A DNA stretch of 43,164 bases. Source: Bacteroidota bacterium (GTDB lineage: Bacteria > Bacteroidota > Bacteroidia > Chitinophagales > Saprospiraceae). Shown here one piece after another: positions 26,248 through 34,049 of this stretch (its first letter is position 1; each line of letters opens with the position of its first letter). The position numbers and the translations under genes are program-made. The stretch spans positions 111,710 through 154,873 of the forward strand of contig JAIUPL010000013.1 of NCBI GenBank assembly GCA_020160935.1, written 5' to 3'. A model generated the notes under the pieces. The model worked only from the letters and a program-made list of their open reading frames with translations. It did no database searches and had not been told where the DNA came from.

Positions 26248-27381
26248 CTACTCTACCTGCAAAGTCATATTATTGGCAGCGCCCGTACGCACAATTTTGT
26301 AATTGCTTCCATACGCCACCGAATAATCGTCCCAGGCCCAGGCGCCCGACACCTGCTCGTACACCGACAGCGTGTTGGCACCGCTTTGAACCGGCACGGA
26401 AAGCGTCTCGCCTGGCAACAGCGTATGGTAAATTCCGGCTACCAAAAAAGTAATTTTCCCAGTGTATCCGCTTGCAGCATGGCGCACTTTGATGCGGCGC
26501 GACGAATACATCAACTGCATAAAAGACTTGTCGGCGGCCGACAACTGGGTGTTCCAGCCTATCGAATAGCCATTGGTGGTGAGGCTGGCCGGGACGGGGT
26601 ATTCCATGATCGACGAAGCATCGAAACCCGTGTATTGAGTGGTTTCAGTGCTGTTTTTATTGAGTACCTGCTCGTCTACTTCCGTGCGCGACCAACCTTG
26701 CTGGCTGTAATAGTTGTAGACGGCTGTTGTGTTCCAGGGGATGGACGCAGCAGGTTGCTGGTGTTCATGGCGCATGCCCAGCACGTGGCCAAATTCGTGG
26801 AGCGCCACACGACGGATTTCCGTGGCAGATGTTTGGTCTGTCAGTTGCAGGCTCATGGTTTCCTCGCAGGCCTCTATATTGGCATTGTCGAGGCCGACAT
26901 AAGACCAGTATCCATCGTTTCCAAACAGCACGCGCACTTCGGAGGCGCCCGAATTTACTTGCACAAAGTCAACATCGGCGTAGTTTTCCCATTCTGTTGC
27001 CCAGGCAAATACCTTTTGCTGAAGTGTGGCGCTGCCATTGAGGAACCGAACGCGAATAGTGGCTCCGGGCGTCCAGAAACGGCCTTTTGCTCCGGAGGCG
27101 CGCTCGGTAGTGCCGCTTTCATCTTCGGTCGGTGATTTTGCCAGGCAGGTGTTGCTGCGCAAATCTGACAGTTCTTGCAGCGTGAAATATTGCAGGAGGG
27201 TATTGTTCTGCGTTTCCTGTTCCGATTCGGATGCTACCAGAAATGCTTGCAGAGAAGGGCATTCATCTGAATTGCCGGACGTAGCAGTGCTGGTGTTATC
27301 CGGGTTGGTTACCTCTTTTTGACAAGAAGAGATGAGCAAAAGAGCAAAAAGGCAAGGAGCAAAAGCGCGTAGGTGTGGCAT
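26248..27381 (-). CDS. Astacin-like (M12A) zinc metalloprotease, lipoprotein
   Basis: 377 aa from the ATG at 27381 (MPHLRAFAPC). Lipobox LISSC with Cys20. The astacin zinc motif HEFGHVLGMRHEH lies at 195-207 and the Met-turn SSIMEYP at 256-262. A GSATLQ...WATEWENYADVDFV segment precedes it, as in other bacterial members. About 120 residues after the catalytic domain form a beta-rich module with GYTGKITFLVAG, perhaps for binding. Expected to sit on the outer membrane and cleave peptides (inference). A gccccttg word run lies before the start. Confidence 0.85.
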   Translation of the reverse strand: MPHLRAFAPCLFALLLISSCQKEVTNPDNTSTATSGNSDECPSLQAFLVASESEQETQNNTLLQYFTLQELSDLRSNTCLAKSPTEDESGTTERASGAKGRFWTPGATIRVRFLNGSATLQQKVFAWATEWENYADVDFVQVNSGASEVRVLFGNDGYWSYVGLDNANIEACEETMSLQLTDQTSATEIRRVALHEFGHVLGMRHEHQQPAASIPWNTTAVYNYYSQQGWSRTEVDEQVLNKNSTETTQYTGFDASSIMEYPVPASLTTNGYSIGWNTQLSAADKSFMQLMYSSRRIKVRHAASGYTGKITFLVAGIYHTLLPGETLSVPVQSGANTLSVYEQVSGAWAWDDYSVAYGSNYKIVRTGAANNMTLQVE

Positions 27382-27395
27382 AGGCGAAACAGTAA

Positions 27396-27512
27396 GAGAC
27401 AAGGGGCAAGGGGCAAGGGGCAAAATGGTACCAGTTTTCGAGTGCAAAAATTGCCCCTTGCCTCTTGCCCTTTGCCTCTTGCCCCTTGCCTCTTGCCCCT
27501 TGCCTCTTGCTC
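27396..27512. repeat. Word palindrome, aaggggc type
   Basis: Left arm 27396-27425 with three to four aaggggc units, right arm 27451-27512 with about nine ttgcccc/ttgcctc units alternating in a 14-nt super-period. It lies between the XdhC-like stop and the protease ATG (both minus strand). Arm lengths differ more than twofold. Confidence 0.93.
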
Positions 27513-27568
27513 CTCAAACGTCGCTCCCTCTTGTCATTCTTGTGTACGCGCTCGATTTTGAGATTTTC

Positions 27569-28210
27569 TTAAGAAATCGGCGACCAGAATCCGCCCACTT
27601 GTTCCACGATCCAGGGTACAAACTGCACCAGGGCAATACACAGGCTCTGCCCCAGCGCATACGACCGTACAAACGACCTTTGTCGTGCCAGCGCATCCTG
27701 TGCTACCTGAAGTACCTGCGGCTGCAAGGCCGTTGGCAAGGTGCATTGCAGCATATCGCTGCGATAGAGCAATTGTGTACCCTGCTGTATCTTCTGGTCT
27801 TGTGAAAATACGGTAACCAATACCGCATCCTTATTGCCCGAGGCGACTTGTTGCAGCAACTCGATCGGGTTGTAACGCTTGTAGGTCAGCACCGGCTCGA
27901 CAAGCACCTGTACATCGCCGGAATAGCCCAGGGGCAGGCAAAAACGGGCATCGTCGGCCTCCTGGGTGTGCAATACAAGCAATTTGTTCTTTTGATGATT
28001 GATAACCGAAACCATTTTTTGCAAGGTGCGGCCTTGAAGGTGCATGTCGGAAACTCCGCCGGAAACTTCCCCGTCTTCGGTGATGAGCAATCGGGCGCCC
28101 AAACGACGCCGAATGGTGCCGGAAGCGTGAACGATGGTAATCAAAGCCGTTCTTTTTCCTGCTCGTTGAGCACGTGCAAAAGCATGAAGCATTTCCCTGA
28201 TTTCTTTCAT
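27569..28210 (-). CDS. Truncated, degenerate XdhC/CoxI-like protein
   Basis: 213 aa. The N-terminal XdhC pattern is clear (MKEIREMLHAFARAQRAGKR, TIVHASGTIRRRLGARLLI, EDGEVSGG, then LVEPVLTY..NPIELLQQV). The conserved SGGC(L/V)EGD is changed to SGGVSDMHLQG, losing the cysteine, and the C-terminal NAD-binding half of normal-length members (about 350-380 aa) is missing: the frame ends at WSPIS. XdhC supplies sulfurated molybdenum cofactor to xanthine-dehydrogenase-type enzymes; none is encoded nearby. Probably a decaying gene or a reduced derivative. Confidence 0.6.
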   Translation of the reverse strand: MKEIREMLHAFARAQRAGKRTALITIVHASGTIRRRLGARLLITEDGEVSGGVSDMHLQGRTLQKMVSVINHQKNKLLVLHTQEADDARFCLPLGYSGDVQVLVEPVLTYKRYNPIELLQQVASGNKDAVLVTVFSQDQKIQQGTQLLYRSDMLQCTLPTALQPQVLQVAQDALARQRSFVRSYALGQSLCIALVQFVPWIVEQVGGFWSPIS

Positions 28211-28380
28211 AGAATAACTGGATTGAAATAGGTGAACAATTGCCGGTGATTACAAACCTTGCCTGTTTTCCACAGCAATATCGTTCTGCCAATGACAGCA
28301 CGATGTAGTAGAAGTGGCAAAGTTTTGTACGGATGTGTGGAAAATTCAGCACTGGCTGGCCCGCAAACACAGGCTACACA

Positions 28381-28412
28381 GGCAGAAAATGGTCTGATGG
28401 AGCATTTCTGCC
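28381..28412. repeat. GGCAGAAA hairpin
   Basis: GGCAGAAA (28381-28388) pairs with TTTCTGCC (28405-28412). The motif recurs at 28435 and as its complement at 28621, where it closes the candidate RNA. Confidence 0.6.
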
Positions 28413-28431
28413 TCAAAAAATAAAAATGCAT

Positions 28432-28631
28432 TTTGGCAGAAAATGTTCAACGGGTAACGAAAGGGATGAGTACTTCGCGGCCTGACTCCACCCCAAGGAG
28501 TAAAGAAAGGTCGGCCGCAGGTGATAAAAACTCATACCCGCCGCAATGGAGGAACGTCTTCCTCAGTTCGGGAATTGCCTTTTCTTTTTTCCGGGAAAAA
28601 TTTCAACACCAGAAAAGTCGTTTCTGCCAAA
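28432..28631 (+). ncRNA. Candidate structured RNA or 5' leader element
   Basis: A multibranch fold is visible in 28432-28631. Closing stem TTTGGCAGAAA/TTTCTGCCAAA (11 bp, perfect). Branch 1: CGGGTA/TACCCG and TGAGT/ACTCA, then GCGGCC/GGCCGC extended by GAC/GTC and CTCC/GGAG. Branch 2: GCAAT/ATTGC around AGGAA-cgtc-TTCCT. No protein frame fits. I tested it by eye against SRP RNA, RNase P RNA, tmRNA, TPP and c-di-GMP motifs and saw no match. The strand is uncertain since stems read both ways; plus would place it before the nucleotidyltransferase gene. Confidence 0.35.
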
Positions 28632-28674
28632 GCCTTTGTAGCAAGCGGTAGTAAAAGCAATTGAGAAACAGCCG

Positions 28675-28682
28675 TACCTTTG
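28675..28682 (+). promoter_or_regulatory. Nucleotidyltransferase -7 element
   Basis: TACCTTTG fits TAnnTTTG, 41 bp before the start at 28724. It lies just downstream of the structured region, so that region may be upstream of the main transcript. Confidence 0.55.
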
Positions 28683-28723
28683 CCACACAGGCAACCACCC
28701 GATTGTATATTCGCAACCAGCCC

Positions 28724-29725
28724 ATGAAAGTCGTGATCCCTGTTGCAGGCGCAGGCATGCGCCTCCGACCGCACACCTACACCCAGCCCAAGCCCCTGAT
28801 GCCTGTGGCAGGCAAACCTATTATCCGATTTATTGTGGATAAACTGATCGAGGTCGGGCTCACTGATTTTGTTTTCGTCATTGGCTACCTGGGTGAAAAA
28901 ATCCGCGATTTTATCGAAGAAACCTACCCAGATCTCCAAACAGAGTTCGTGTACCAGGAAACCCGCGAAGGCTCGGCACATGCCATTTACACTGCCCGCG
29001 AAACCATCGAAGATGAAGACGAAATTATCATTGCTTTCGGCGACACTATTTTCGACGTCGACCTGCACCAGTTTCTCGATTGTCCTGATTCCTGTATCGG
29101 CGTAAAAAAAGTGCTCGACCCGCGCGAATTCGGCGTCGCAGAACTCGATTCCGAAGACCGCGTTACCCGTATGGTGGAAAAACCGCGCATCCCGAAGTCG
29201 AACATGGCCATCGTCGGGCTGTACAAGGTAAAACAGGTGCCCACCCTGCTGAAAACCATCGAATACATGGTGCAAAACGACCTGCGTACGGTGGGTGAGT
29301 TTCAACTGACCGACGCCCTCCAGCGTATGCTGGATCAGGATATTCCTTTTCAGGCCATTACCGTCCAAAACTGGTTCGACTGCGGCCGCAAGGAAGTATT
29401 GCTGGAAACCAATGCCATGCTGCTCAGCCAGCGCGGTTATGCCAGCGATATGTTCAACATACCGGAGTTTGAAAATGTCATCTTTATCCACCCGGTCGCC
29501 ATCGGGGCCAACTGCCAGATTGCCAACAGCATTATCGGGCCGCATGTGTCGATCGGCGACAATGCCAATATTCAGTTGTCGATCGTGCAGGACAGTATTA
29601 TCGGCAATTTTACCTCGCTTCATGAGGTGGTGTTGAAACATTCCGTCATCGGCAGCGACACCAGCATTCGGGGTATCGACATGAGTTTAAACATCGGTGA
29701 CAATACAGAAATCGATTTTCATTGA
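28724..29725 (+). CDS. Sugar-1-phosphate nucleotidyltransferase with left-handed beta-helix
   Basis: 333 aa from the ATG at 28724. Nucleotidyltransferase fold: VVIPVAGAGMRLRPHTYTQPKPLMPVAGKPII (signature, residues 3-34), GSAHAIYTARE and IIAFGDTIFDVDL (metal Asp), VEKP, and NWFDCGRKEVLLETN. Hexapeptide repeats follow from about 265 (ANCQIANSIIGPHVSIGDNANIQLSIVQDSIIG). Closest in style to glucose-1-phosphate thymidylyl- or uridylyltransferases; the nucleotide and sugar cannot be fixed. It feeds polysaccharide or glycoconjugate synthesis. Confidence 0.88.
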   Translation: MKVVIPVAGAGMRLRPHTYTQPKPLMPVAGKPIIRFIVDKLIEVGLTDFVFVIGYLGEKIRDFIEETYPDLQTEFVYQETREGSAHAIYTARETIEDEDEIIIAFGDTIFDVDLHQFLDCPDSCIGVKKVLDPREFGVAELDSEDRVTRMVEKPRIPKSNMAIVGLYKVKQVPTLLKTIEYMVQNDLRTVGEFQLTDALQRMLDQDIPFQAITVQNWFDCGRKEVLLETNAMLLSQRGYASDMFNIPEFENVIFIHPVAIGANCQIANSIIGPHVSIGDNANIQLSIVQDSIIGNFTSLHEVVLKHSVIGSDTSIRGIDMSLNIGDNTEIDFH

Positions 29726-29860
29726 AAAAATCGCACCCCGATACAACCTTTATCCGCAAAATAGCGCCTTTACAACACTCGTCGCCCTACCTGCGCGACC
29801 TACCAACTAAGAAACATATTCATGGTGCCTCATATCGTTCAGGCGAATCAACGTCTCAGG

Positions 29861-32722
29861 ATGCAAAATTTCTGGAAACTCTCTGCCGTGCTGGCAGCCG
29901 TACTGCTTTTTGGCTGCGTTACCCATAAAAAGAAAGATGCCGAACCAGGATGGTTTAAAAAAGGCTATCACAACGTCACGTCCCGGTACAATTACTGGTT
30001 TAATGCCGATGAATTGTTCCGCCTCACGGAAGCCAAACTGGCCGACGAACACAAGGACAATTACAACCAGATCCTGGATATTTATCCTTCCGCTGCTACC
30101 GATCCGCAGTCGGCACGAGGCGATCTGGACAATGTCATCCTCAAGGCCTCCAAAGGCATTGCGCTGCACCGCGTGAGCGACTGGGCCGACGACTGCTATA
30201 CACTCATCGGGCAGTCGCAATTCCTGAAACGCGATTTTGAAACCGCCGAATCTACCTTCAAGTGGATCAAGGACGAATACAACCCCAACAAAAAAACCAA
30301 GAGCAAACTGAAATCGACCAAAAAGAAAAAAGAGGTCAAAAAGAAAAAGCCTTCCAAGCGCCAAAAGAAAAAAGCCGCCAAAAAGCGTAAAAAGGAACGC
30401 GAACGCCAGAAAAAACAGGCCGCCAAAGACAAAAAAGCGGGCAAAACCACCACTACTACGCCCATCAAAGCGGTAAAACCCGCAGAAGTACCCAAAAAAG
30501 ACGTCGAGGAACTCTCCTTGCAGTCGGACAACCCCTATACCAAAGGCATCGAGCGCACCTCCGCCTACCCGGGCGCCATGGTGTGGTATGGCCGCACCCT
30601 GACCGAGCGCGACAAGTACGACGAGGCGGAGTTTCTGTTCCGCGAACTGGAGGAAGACCGCTTTTTCCCGCAAAGCCTTTATGACGAACTGTACACCGCA
30701 GAAGCCTACCTGTGGATCAAGCAGAAACAGTATGAAAAAGCCATCGAGCCGCTGACCAAAGCCATCGAGCACACGCGCAAAAAAGCGCTGCGCGCCCGCC
30801 TGGCCTACATCCTCGCACAATTGTACGAACGCGCTGGCAAAAGCGATGGCGTATATGCGGCCCTCGAAACGGTGCTCAACAGCGCACCCAACTACGAAAT
30901 GGAGTTCAACGCCCGCCTGCGCCAGATTCAGGCCGGCTGGGCCAATGGAAAAACCAATAGCGCCGACGCCAACAAAAGCCTGGAACGCATGCTCAAGGAC
31001 GATAAGAACCTGGAGTACCGCGACCAGATTTACTACACCATGGCCGACATCGCGCTGAAAGACGGACTCAAAAAAGACGCCATCGATTACCTGCGCCAGT
31101 CGCTGGCATTCAATCAGACCAATACTGTACAAAAGGCAGAATCATACCTGAAACTCGCCAACCTGTACTTCGAATCGGAGAACTTCGTGCAGGCGAAAAA
31201 CTATTTCGACAGCACCCTGACGGTGCTGCCACCCACCGACGAGCGTTTCAAAACCGTGACCGATTACGCCACCAACCTGAAAGACATCGCGCGTCTGATT
31301 ACCACCATTGCCGCCAACGACAGCATCGTGCGCATTTACCGCATGTCGGATGAGGAACGCAAGGAATTTGGTAAAAAACTCAAAAAGCAACGTCAGGAAG
31401 AAGCCGATGCGGCTGCCCGCGCACAGGCTGCCAAAACAACTGCTGCTATCACCGGCACCACCAAAGCACCAACACCTGTGGCAGGTTCCAAGCCCAGCAC
31501 CTTCTATTTCTACAACGAATCATTCCTGAAAAAAGGCCGGAAAGACTTTAACCGTACCTGGGGCGATCGGAAACTGGAAGACAACTGGAGGCGCAGCAAC
31601 CGGCCTAATACCGGCGTGCCAGGCGATGAGGTAGCCGCCGTCGACAGCACCCAAAACGGCGCTGTCAGCGACGCCGAACTCACCGATATGTTCAAAAACA
31701 TACCGACCAGCGAGGCCGAACTCAGTGTACTGCACCTGGCCACCTACGAGGCCATGTATCAACTGGGTACACTTTTCCGCGACCGCCTGCAAAACAACCT
31801 GCGCAGCACCGGCACCCTCGAGGAAATGCAAAACCGATACCCGGAAACGGAACGTTACGAAAAGGAAACCTGGTATTACTGCTATCTCGGATTTACGGAC
31901 CTGGGTAATGCGCCCCGTGCGCAGTATTACCTGGATAAACTGGTGAAAAAACACCCAACCAGTTCGTACGCGCGGGCGCTCACCGACCCCAATTTCCGCA
32001 ATTCCACCAAGGAAAAGGAAAACGAACTCAACAAGTATTACGAGCAAACCTACAACGCCTTCACCTCGGGCAATTACAAGGATGCCTACGAACTGTGTGT
32101 GGATGCACCGAAAAAATACGGCTCGCAAAATGCGCTGATGGCCAAATTCGCCCTGCTCAGCGCCCTGTGCGTCGGCAACCTCCAGGGCAACGATGCCTAT
32201 TGCAGTGCCTTGCAGGAAGTGATTGCCCGCTACCCCAACAGCCCCGAAGCCACCCGGGCCAAGGAAATTGCGCGCCTCATTAGTTGTAAAGGTTTCGAAG
32301 TGGCTGAAACGCAGAAAAAGCCCGAAAAAACGGCTATCGACGACGCTTTTACCCGCGAAGACGACAAACTGCACTACTTCCTCGTAGCCATCAAAGGCGA
32401 CGTGCGCGTGGAAGACATCAAAGCCTCTATCTCCGACTACAACCGCGAAAACCACAAACTCGAACAACTGCGCATTTCCAATATCTTCCTCGGCACGGAT
32501 ACGAACGAACCGATTATCGTGATCCGCAAGTTCGATACCAAGGAGCAGGCCATGCGTTTCTATCAGGAGGTGAGCAAACAAAAAGACTTCCTCGGTGAAA
32601 CCGACAAAAAAACCTACAACAAGGAGTTTTTTGCCATCACCCAGGAAAATTACCGCCGCATCCTGAAAAACAAGACGCTGAACGGGTATCGGGAGTTCTT
32701 TGCGGAGAATTATTTGAAGTAA
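29861..32722 (+). CDS. porW: PorW/SprE-like type IX secretion lipoprotein
   Basis: 953 aa from the ATG at 29861 (MQNFWKLSAV, lipobox LFGC, Cys19); an ATG at 29822 adds 13 residues. SprE/PorW hallmarks: GYHNVTSRYNYWFNADELFR near the N-terminus and, after the TPR region, FYFYNESFLKKG ... WGDRKLEDNWRRSNR. Several TPR-like repeats cover about 220-500 and 660-800. A very basic stretch at 144-195 (about 31 of 52 residues Lys/Arg) is unusual. PorW/SprE is needed for T9SS secretion and gliding and contacts the PorM/PorN machinery (family knowledge). Confidence 0.9.
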   Translation: MQNFWKLSAVLAAVLLFGCVTHKKKDAEPGWFKKGYHNVTSRYNYWFNADELFRLTEAKLADEHKDNYNQILDIYPSAATDPQSARGDLDNVILKASKGIALHRVSDWADDCYTLIGQSQFLKRDFETAESTFKWIKDEYNPNKKTKSKLKSTKKKKEVKKKKPSKRQKKKAAKKRKKERERQKKQAAKDKKAGKTTTTTPIKAVKPAEVPKKDVEELSLQSDNPYTKGIERTSAYPGAMVWYGRTLTERDKYDEAEFLFRELEEDRFFPQSLYDELYTAEAYLWIKQKQYEKAIEPLTKAIEHTRKKALRARLAYILAQLYERAGKSDGVYAALETVLNSAPNYEMEFNARLRQIQAGWANGKTNSADANKSLERMLKDDKNLEYRDQIYYTMADIALKDGLKKDAIDYLRQSLAFNQTNTVQKAESYLKLANLYFESENFVQAKNYFDSTLTVLPPTDERFKTVTDYATNLKDIARLITTIAANDSIVRIYRMSDEERKEFGKKLKKQRQEEADAAARAQAAKTTAAITGTTKAPTPVAGSKPSTFYFYNESFLKKGRKDFNRTWGDRKLEDNWRRSNRPNTGVPGDEVAAVDSTQNGAVSDAELTDMFKNIPTSEAELSVLHLATYEAMYQLGTLFRDRLQNNLRSTGTLEEMQNRYPETERYEKETWYYCYLGFTDLGNAPRAQYYLDKLVKKHPTSSYARALTDPNFRNSTKEKENELNKYYEQTYNAFTSGNYKDAYELCVDAPKKYGSQNALMAKFALLSALCVGNLQGNDAYCSALQEVIARYPNSPEATRAKEIARLISCKGFEVAETQKKPEKTAIDDAFTREDDKLHYFLVAIKGDVRVEDIKASISDYNRENHKLEQLRISNIFLGTDTNEPIIVIRKFDTKEQAMRFYQEVSKQKDFLGETDKKTYNKEFFAITQENYRRILKNKTLNGYREFFAENYLK

Positions 32723-32869
32723 GGAGAAGGGTGTTCGGCTTCGCCTACGGATGTTTGCCTGTTCGGCTTCGCCTCACGGGGGATTTGGGATTTTGCGGAT
32801 GAAGCGGATGAGATGGATTTTTTTTATCAACCACGGAGGACACGAGGGACACAAACATGAGTCTTACTG

Positions 32870-33022
32870 AATTTTTCGCACCTGAATGACGCCAAACGCC
32901 CCTTGTCCTCCTGACGGGAACCGTCCACGCTACAGCGCGTAACAACGTATTTTCCCTCGTAGAGTGGACGGTTCCCGTCAGGAGGACAAGGGGCGTTTGG
33001 CGTCATTCAGGTGCGAAAAATT
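32870..33022. repeat. Perfect 59-bp inverted repeat
   Basis: Arms 32870-32928 and 32964-33022 are exact complements over 59 bp with a 35-nt loop. Sequence is not a tandem word: AATTTTTCGCACCTGAATGA is the outer end. It lies between porW and the small lipoprotein gene and would form a very stable RNA stem. Confidence 0.97.
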
Positions 33023-33141
33023 GTTGAGAATTGGAAATGAATCTTCTCCAAATCTACTGATAGACTTCCTGTTTATGCTTATCAGATAATGCTACTATTG
33101 TTATGCTTAATTTATATCATTATAAACTCAAAACCTGGTCT

Positions 33142-33813
33142 ATGTATCGCTTCTTTTGGCTGCTTTTAACGCTTTGCAGTTTTACTTATTCCTGCACAAA
33201 AAAAGAATGTGGCCCTACTATTCTGAAAGGGAAAATCGTTGACAGCGTAACCGGAGAACCTGTTAGTGATGCTCACATTACCTTTGCAGTGGAATTTCCT
33301 TCTAATAAACATCTTGGCTCCGAGATTTCTTACAATGTGATTGGTAATGAGTGGGCGGTTACGAACGAACAGGGCATTTTCGAACATACATTCGGATCAG
33401 ACGCCATTTCTGCATGGTTTTTCGAAATAAGAGCAGACGGTTACCTATACAAGCATGTCAATTTTGGTGTGAGTACTATTTACGCAGGAGAGGAAAGAGA
33501 ATGCGAAGTACCACTCGTTCATTCTGATGCAGTGTTGCGGATTTACGTCAAAAATCAAACAGGTCAACAACCCGATGTGGTTATGCAAATAAAAAACCCC
33601 AGCATATATGCAGAGGCGGGCCTTCCCTTGTATTACAGCGCCGATTTAAATGTAGGTCAGGAGCAAATTATATACGTACACGCAGTAGGTGATGAGCACA
33701 CAACCGTTTCCTGGAGCCTGGGAAAAATTATTTCAAATCAACTCCCACCCATGCATGAGGATGATATTCTGATGGTAAAAAATGATACCGTGTATTATTC
33801 AATTATCTATTAA
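33142..33813 (+). CDS. Lipoprotein with carboxypeptidase-regulatory-like domain
   Basis: 223 aa from the ATG at 33142 (MYRFFWLLLTLCSFTYSC, lipobox Cys18). Residues about 28-110 look like a CarboxypepD_reg beta-sandwich: LKGKIVDSVTGEPVSDAHITF, then NEQGIFEHTF and FEIRADGYLY. No enzyme motif; the rest is beta-rich and unrecognised. The gene and its flanks are more AT-rich than the neighbours, and it lies between opposing copies of a dispersed repeat, so acquisition as a unit is possible. Confidence 0.65.
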   Translation: MYRFFWLLLTLCSFTYSCTKKECGPTILKGKIVDSVTGEPVSDAHITFAVEFPSNKHLGSEISYNVIGNEWAVTNEQGIFEHTFGSDAISAWFFEIRADGYLYKHVNFGVSTIYAGEERECEVPLVHSDAVLRIYVKNQTGQQPDVVMQIKNPSIYAEAGLPLYYSADLNVGQEQIIYVHAVGDEHTTVSWSLGKIISNQLPPMHEDDILMVKNDTVYYSIIY

Positions 33814-34049
33814 TGCACATCACTCGTGGTGGTATCAGGATAAGAAAATCAAACCAAGTGGCCGCCAGGCCACAAAAATCCGCTTCATCCGCTTCATCCG
33901 CCCAATCCAAGGCTCCTCTTTGCTGTGAGGCGAAGCCGAACTGGCAACCATCCATAGGCAAAGCCGTGCCGCCACCGCCCATCCAAAAAAAAACATCTTC
34001 CTCACCTTAAAACCGCTATTTCAACGTTTTCTTTGCCAAAAAATCAATC

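Larger units (their letters stand above)
32761..33941. repeat. Inverted pair bracketing the lipoprotein gene
   Basis: Left copy 32761-32823 (gttcggcttcgcctcac, then gcggatgaagcggatgag) and right copy 33857-33941 in opposite orientation (complement reads gttcggcttcgcctcac, gcggatgaagcggatg, tttttgtggcc). A further partial copy of the first half is at 32733. This repeat is the same family as the palindrome at 36107-36329. The bracketed 1.1 kb contains a second palindrome and one gene. Confidence 0.85.

Noticed and set aside
26248-27447. Start of the astacin-like protease at 27447
   Set aside because: The extra 22 residues come from the repeat region; the lipoprotein signal starts at 27381.
28432-28631. 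SRP RNA, RNase P RNA, tmRNA or common riboswitch
   Set aside because: None of the conserved core motifs I know for these RNAs is present.
32761-33941. Complete insertion sequence
   Set aside because: No transposase, and the ends are not at a clean direct duplication; called an inverted pair of dispersed repeats instead.
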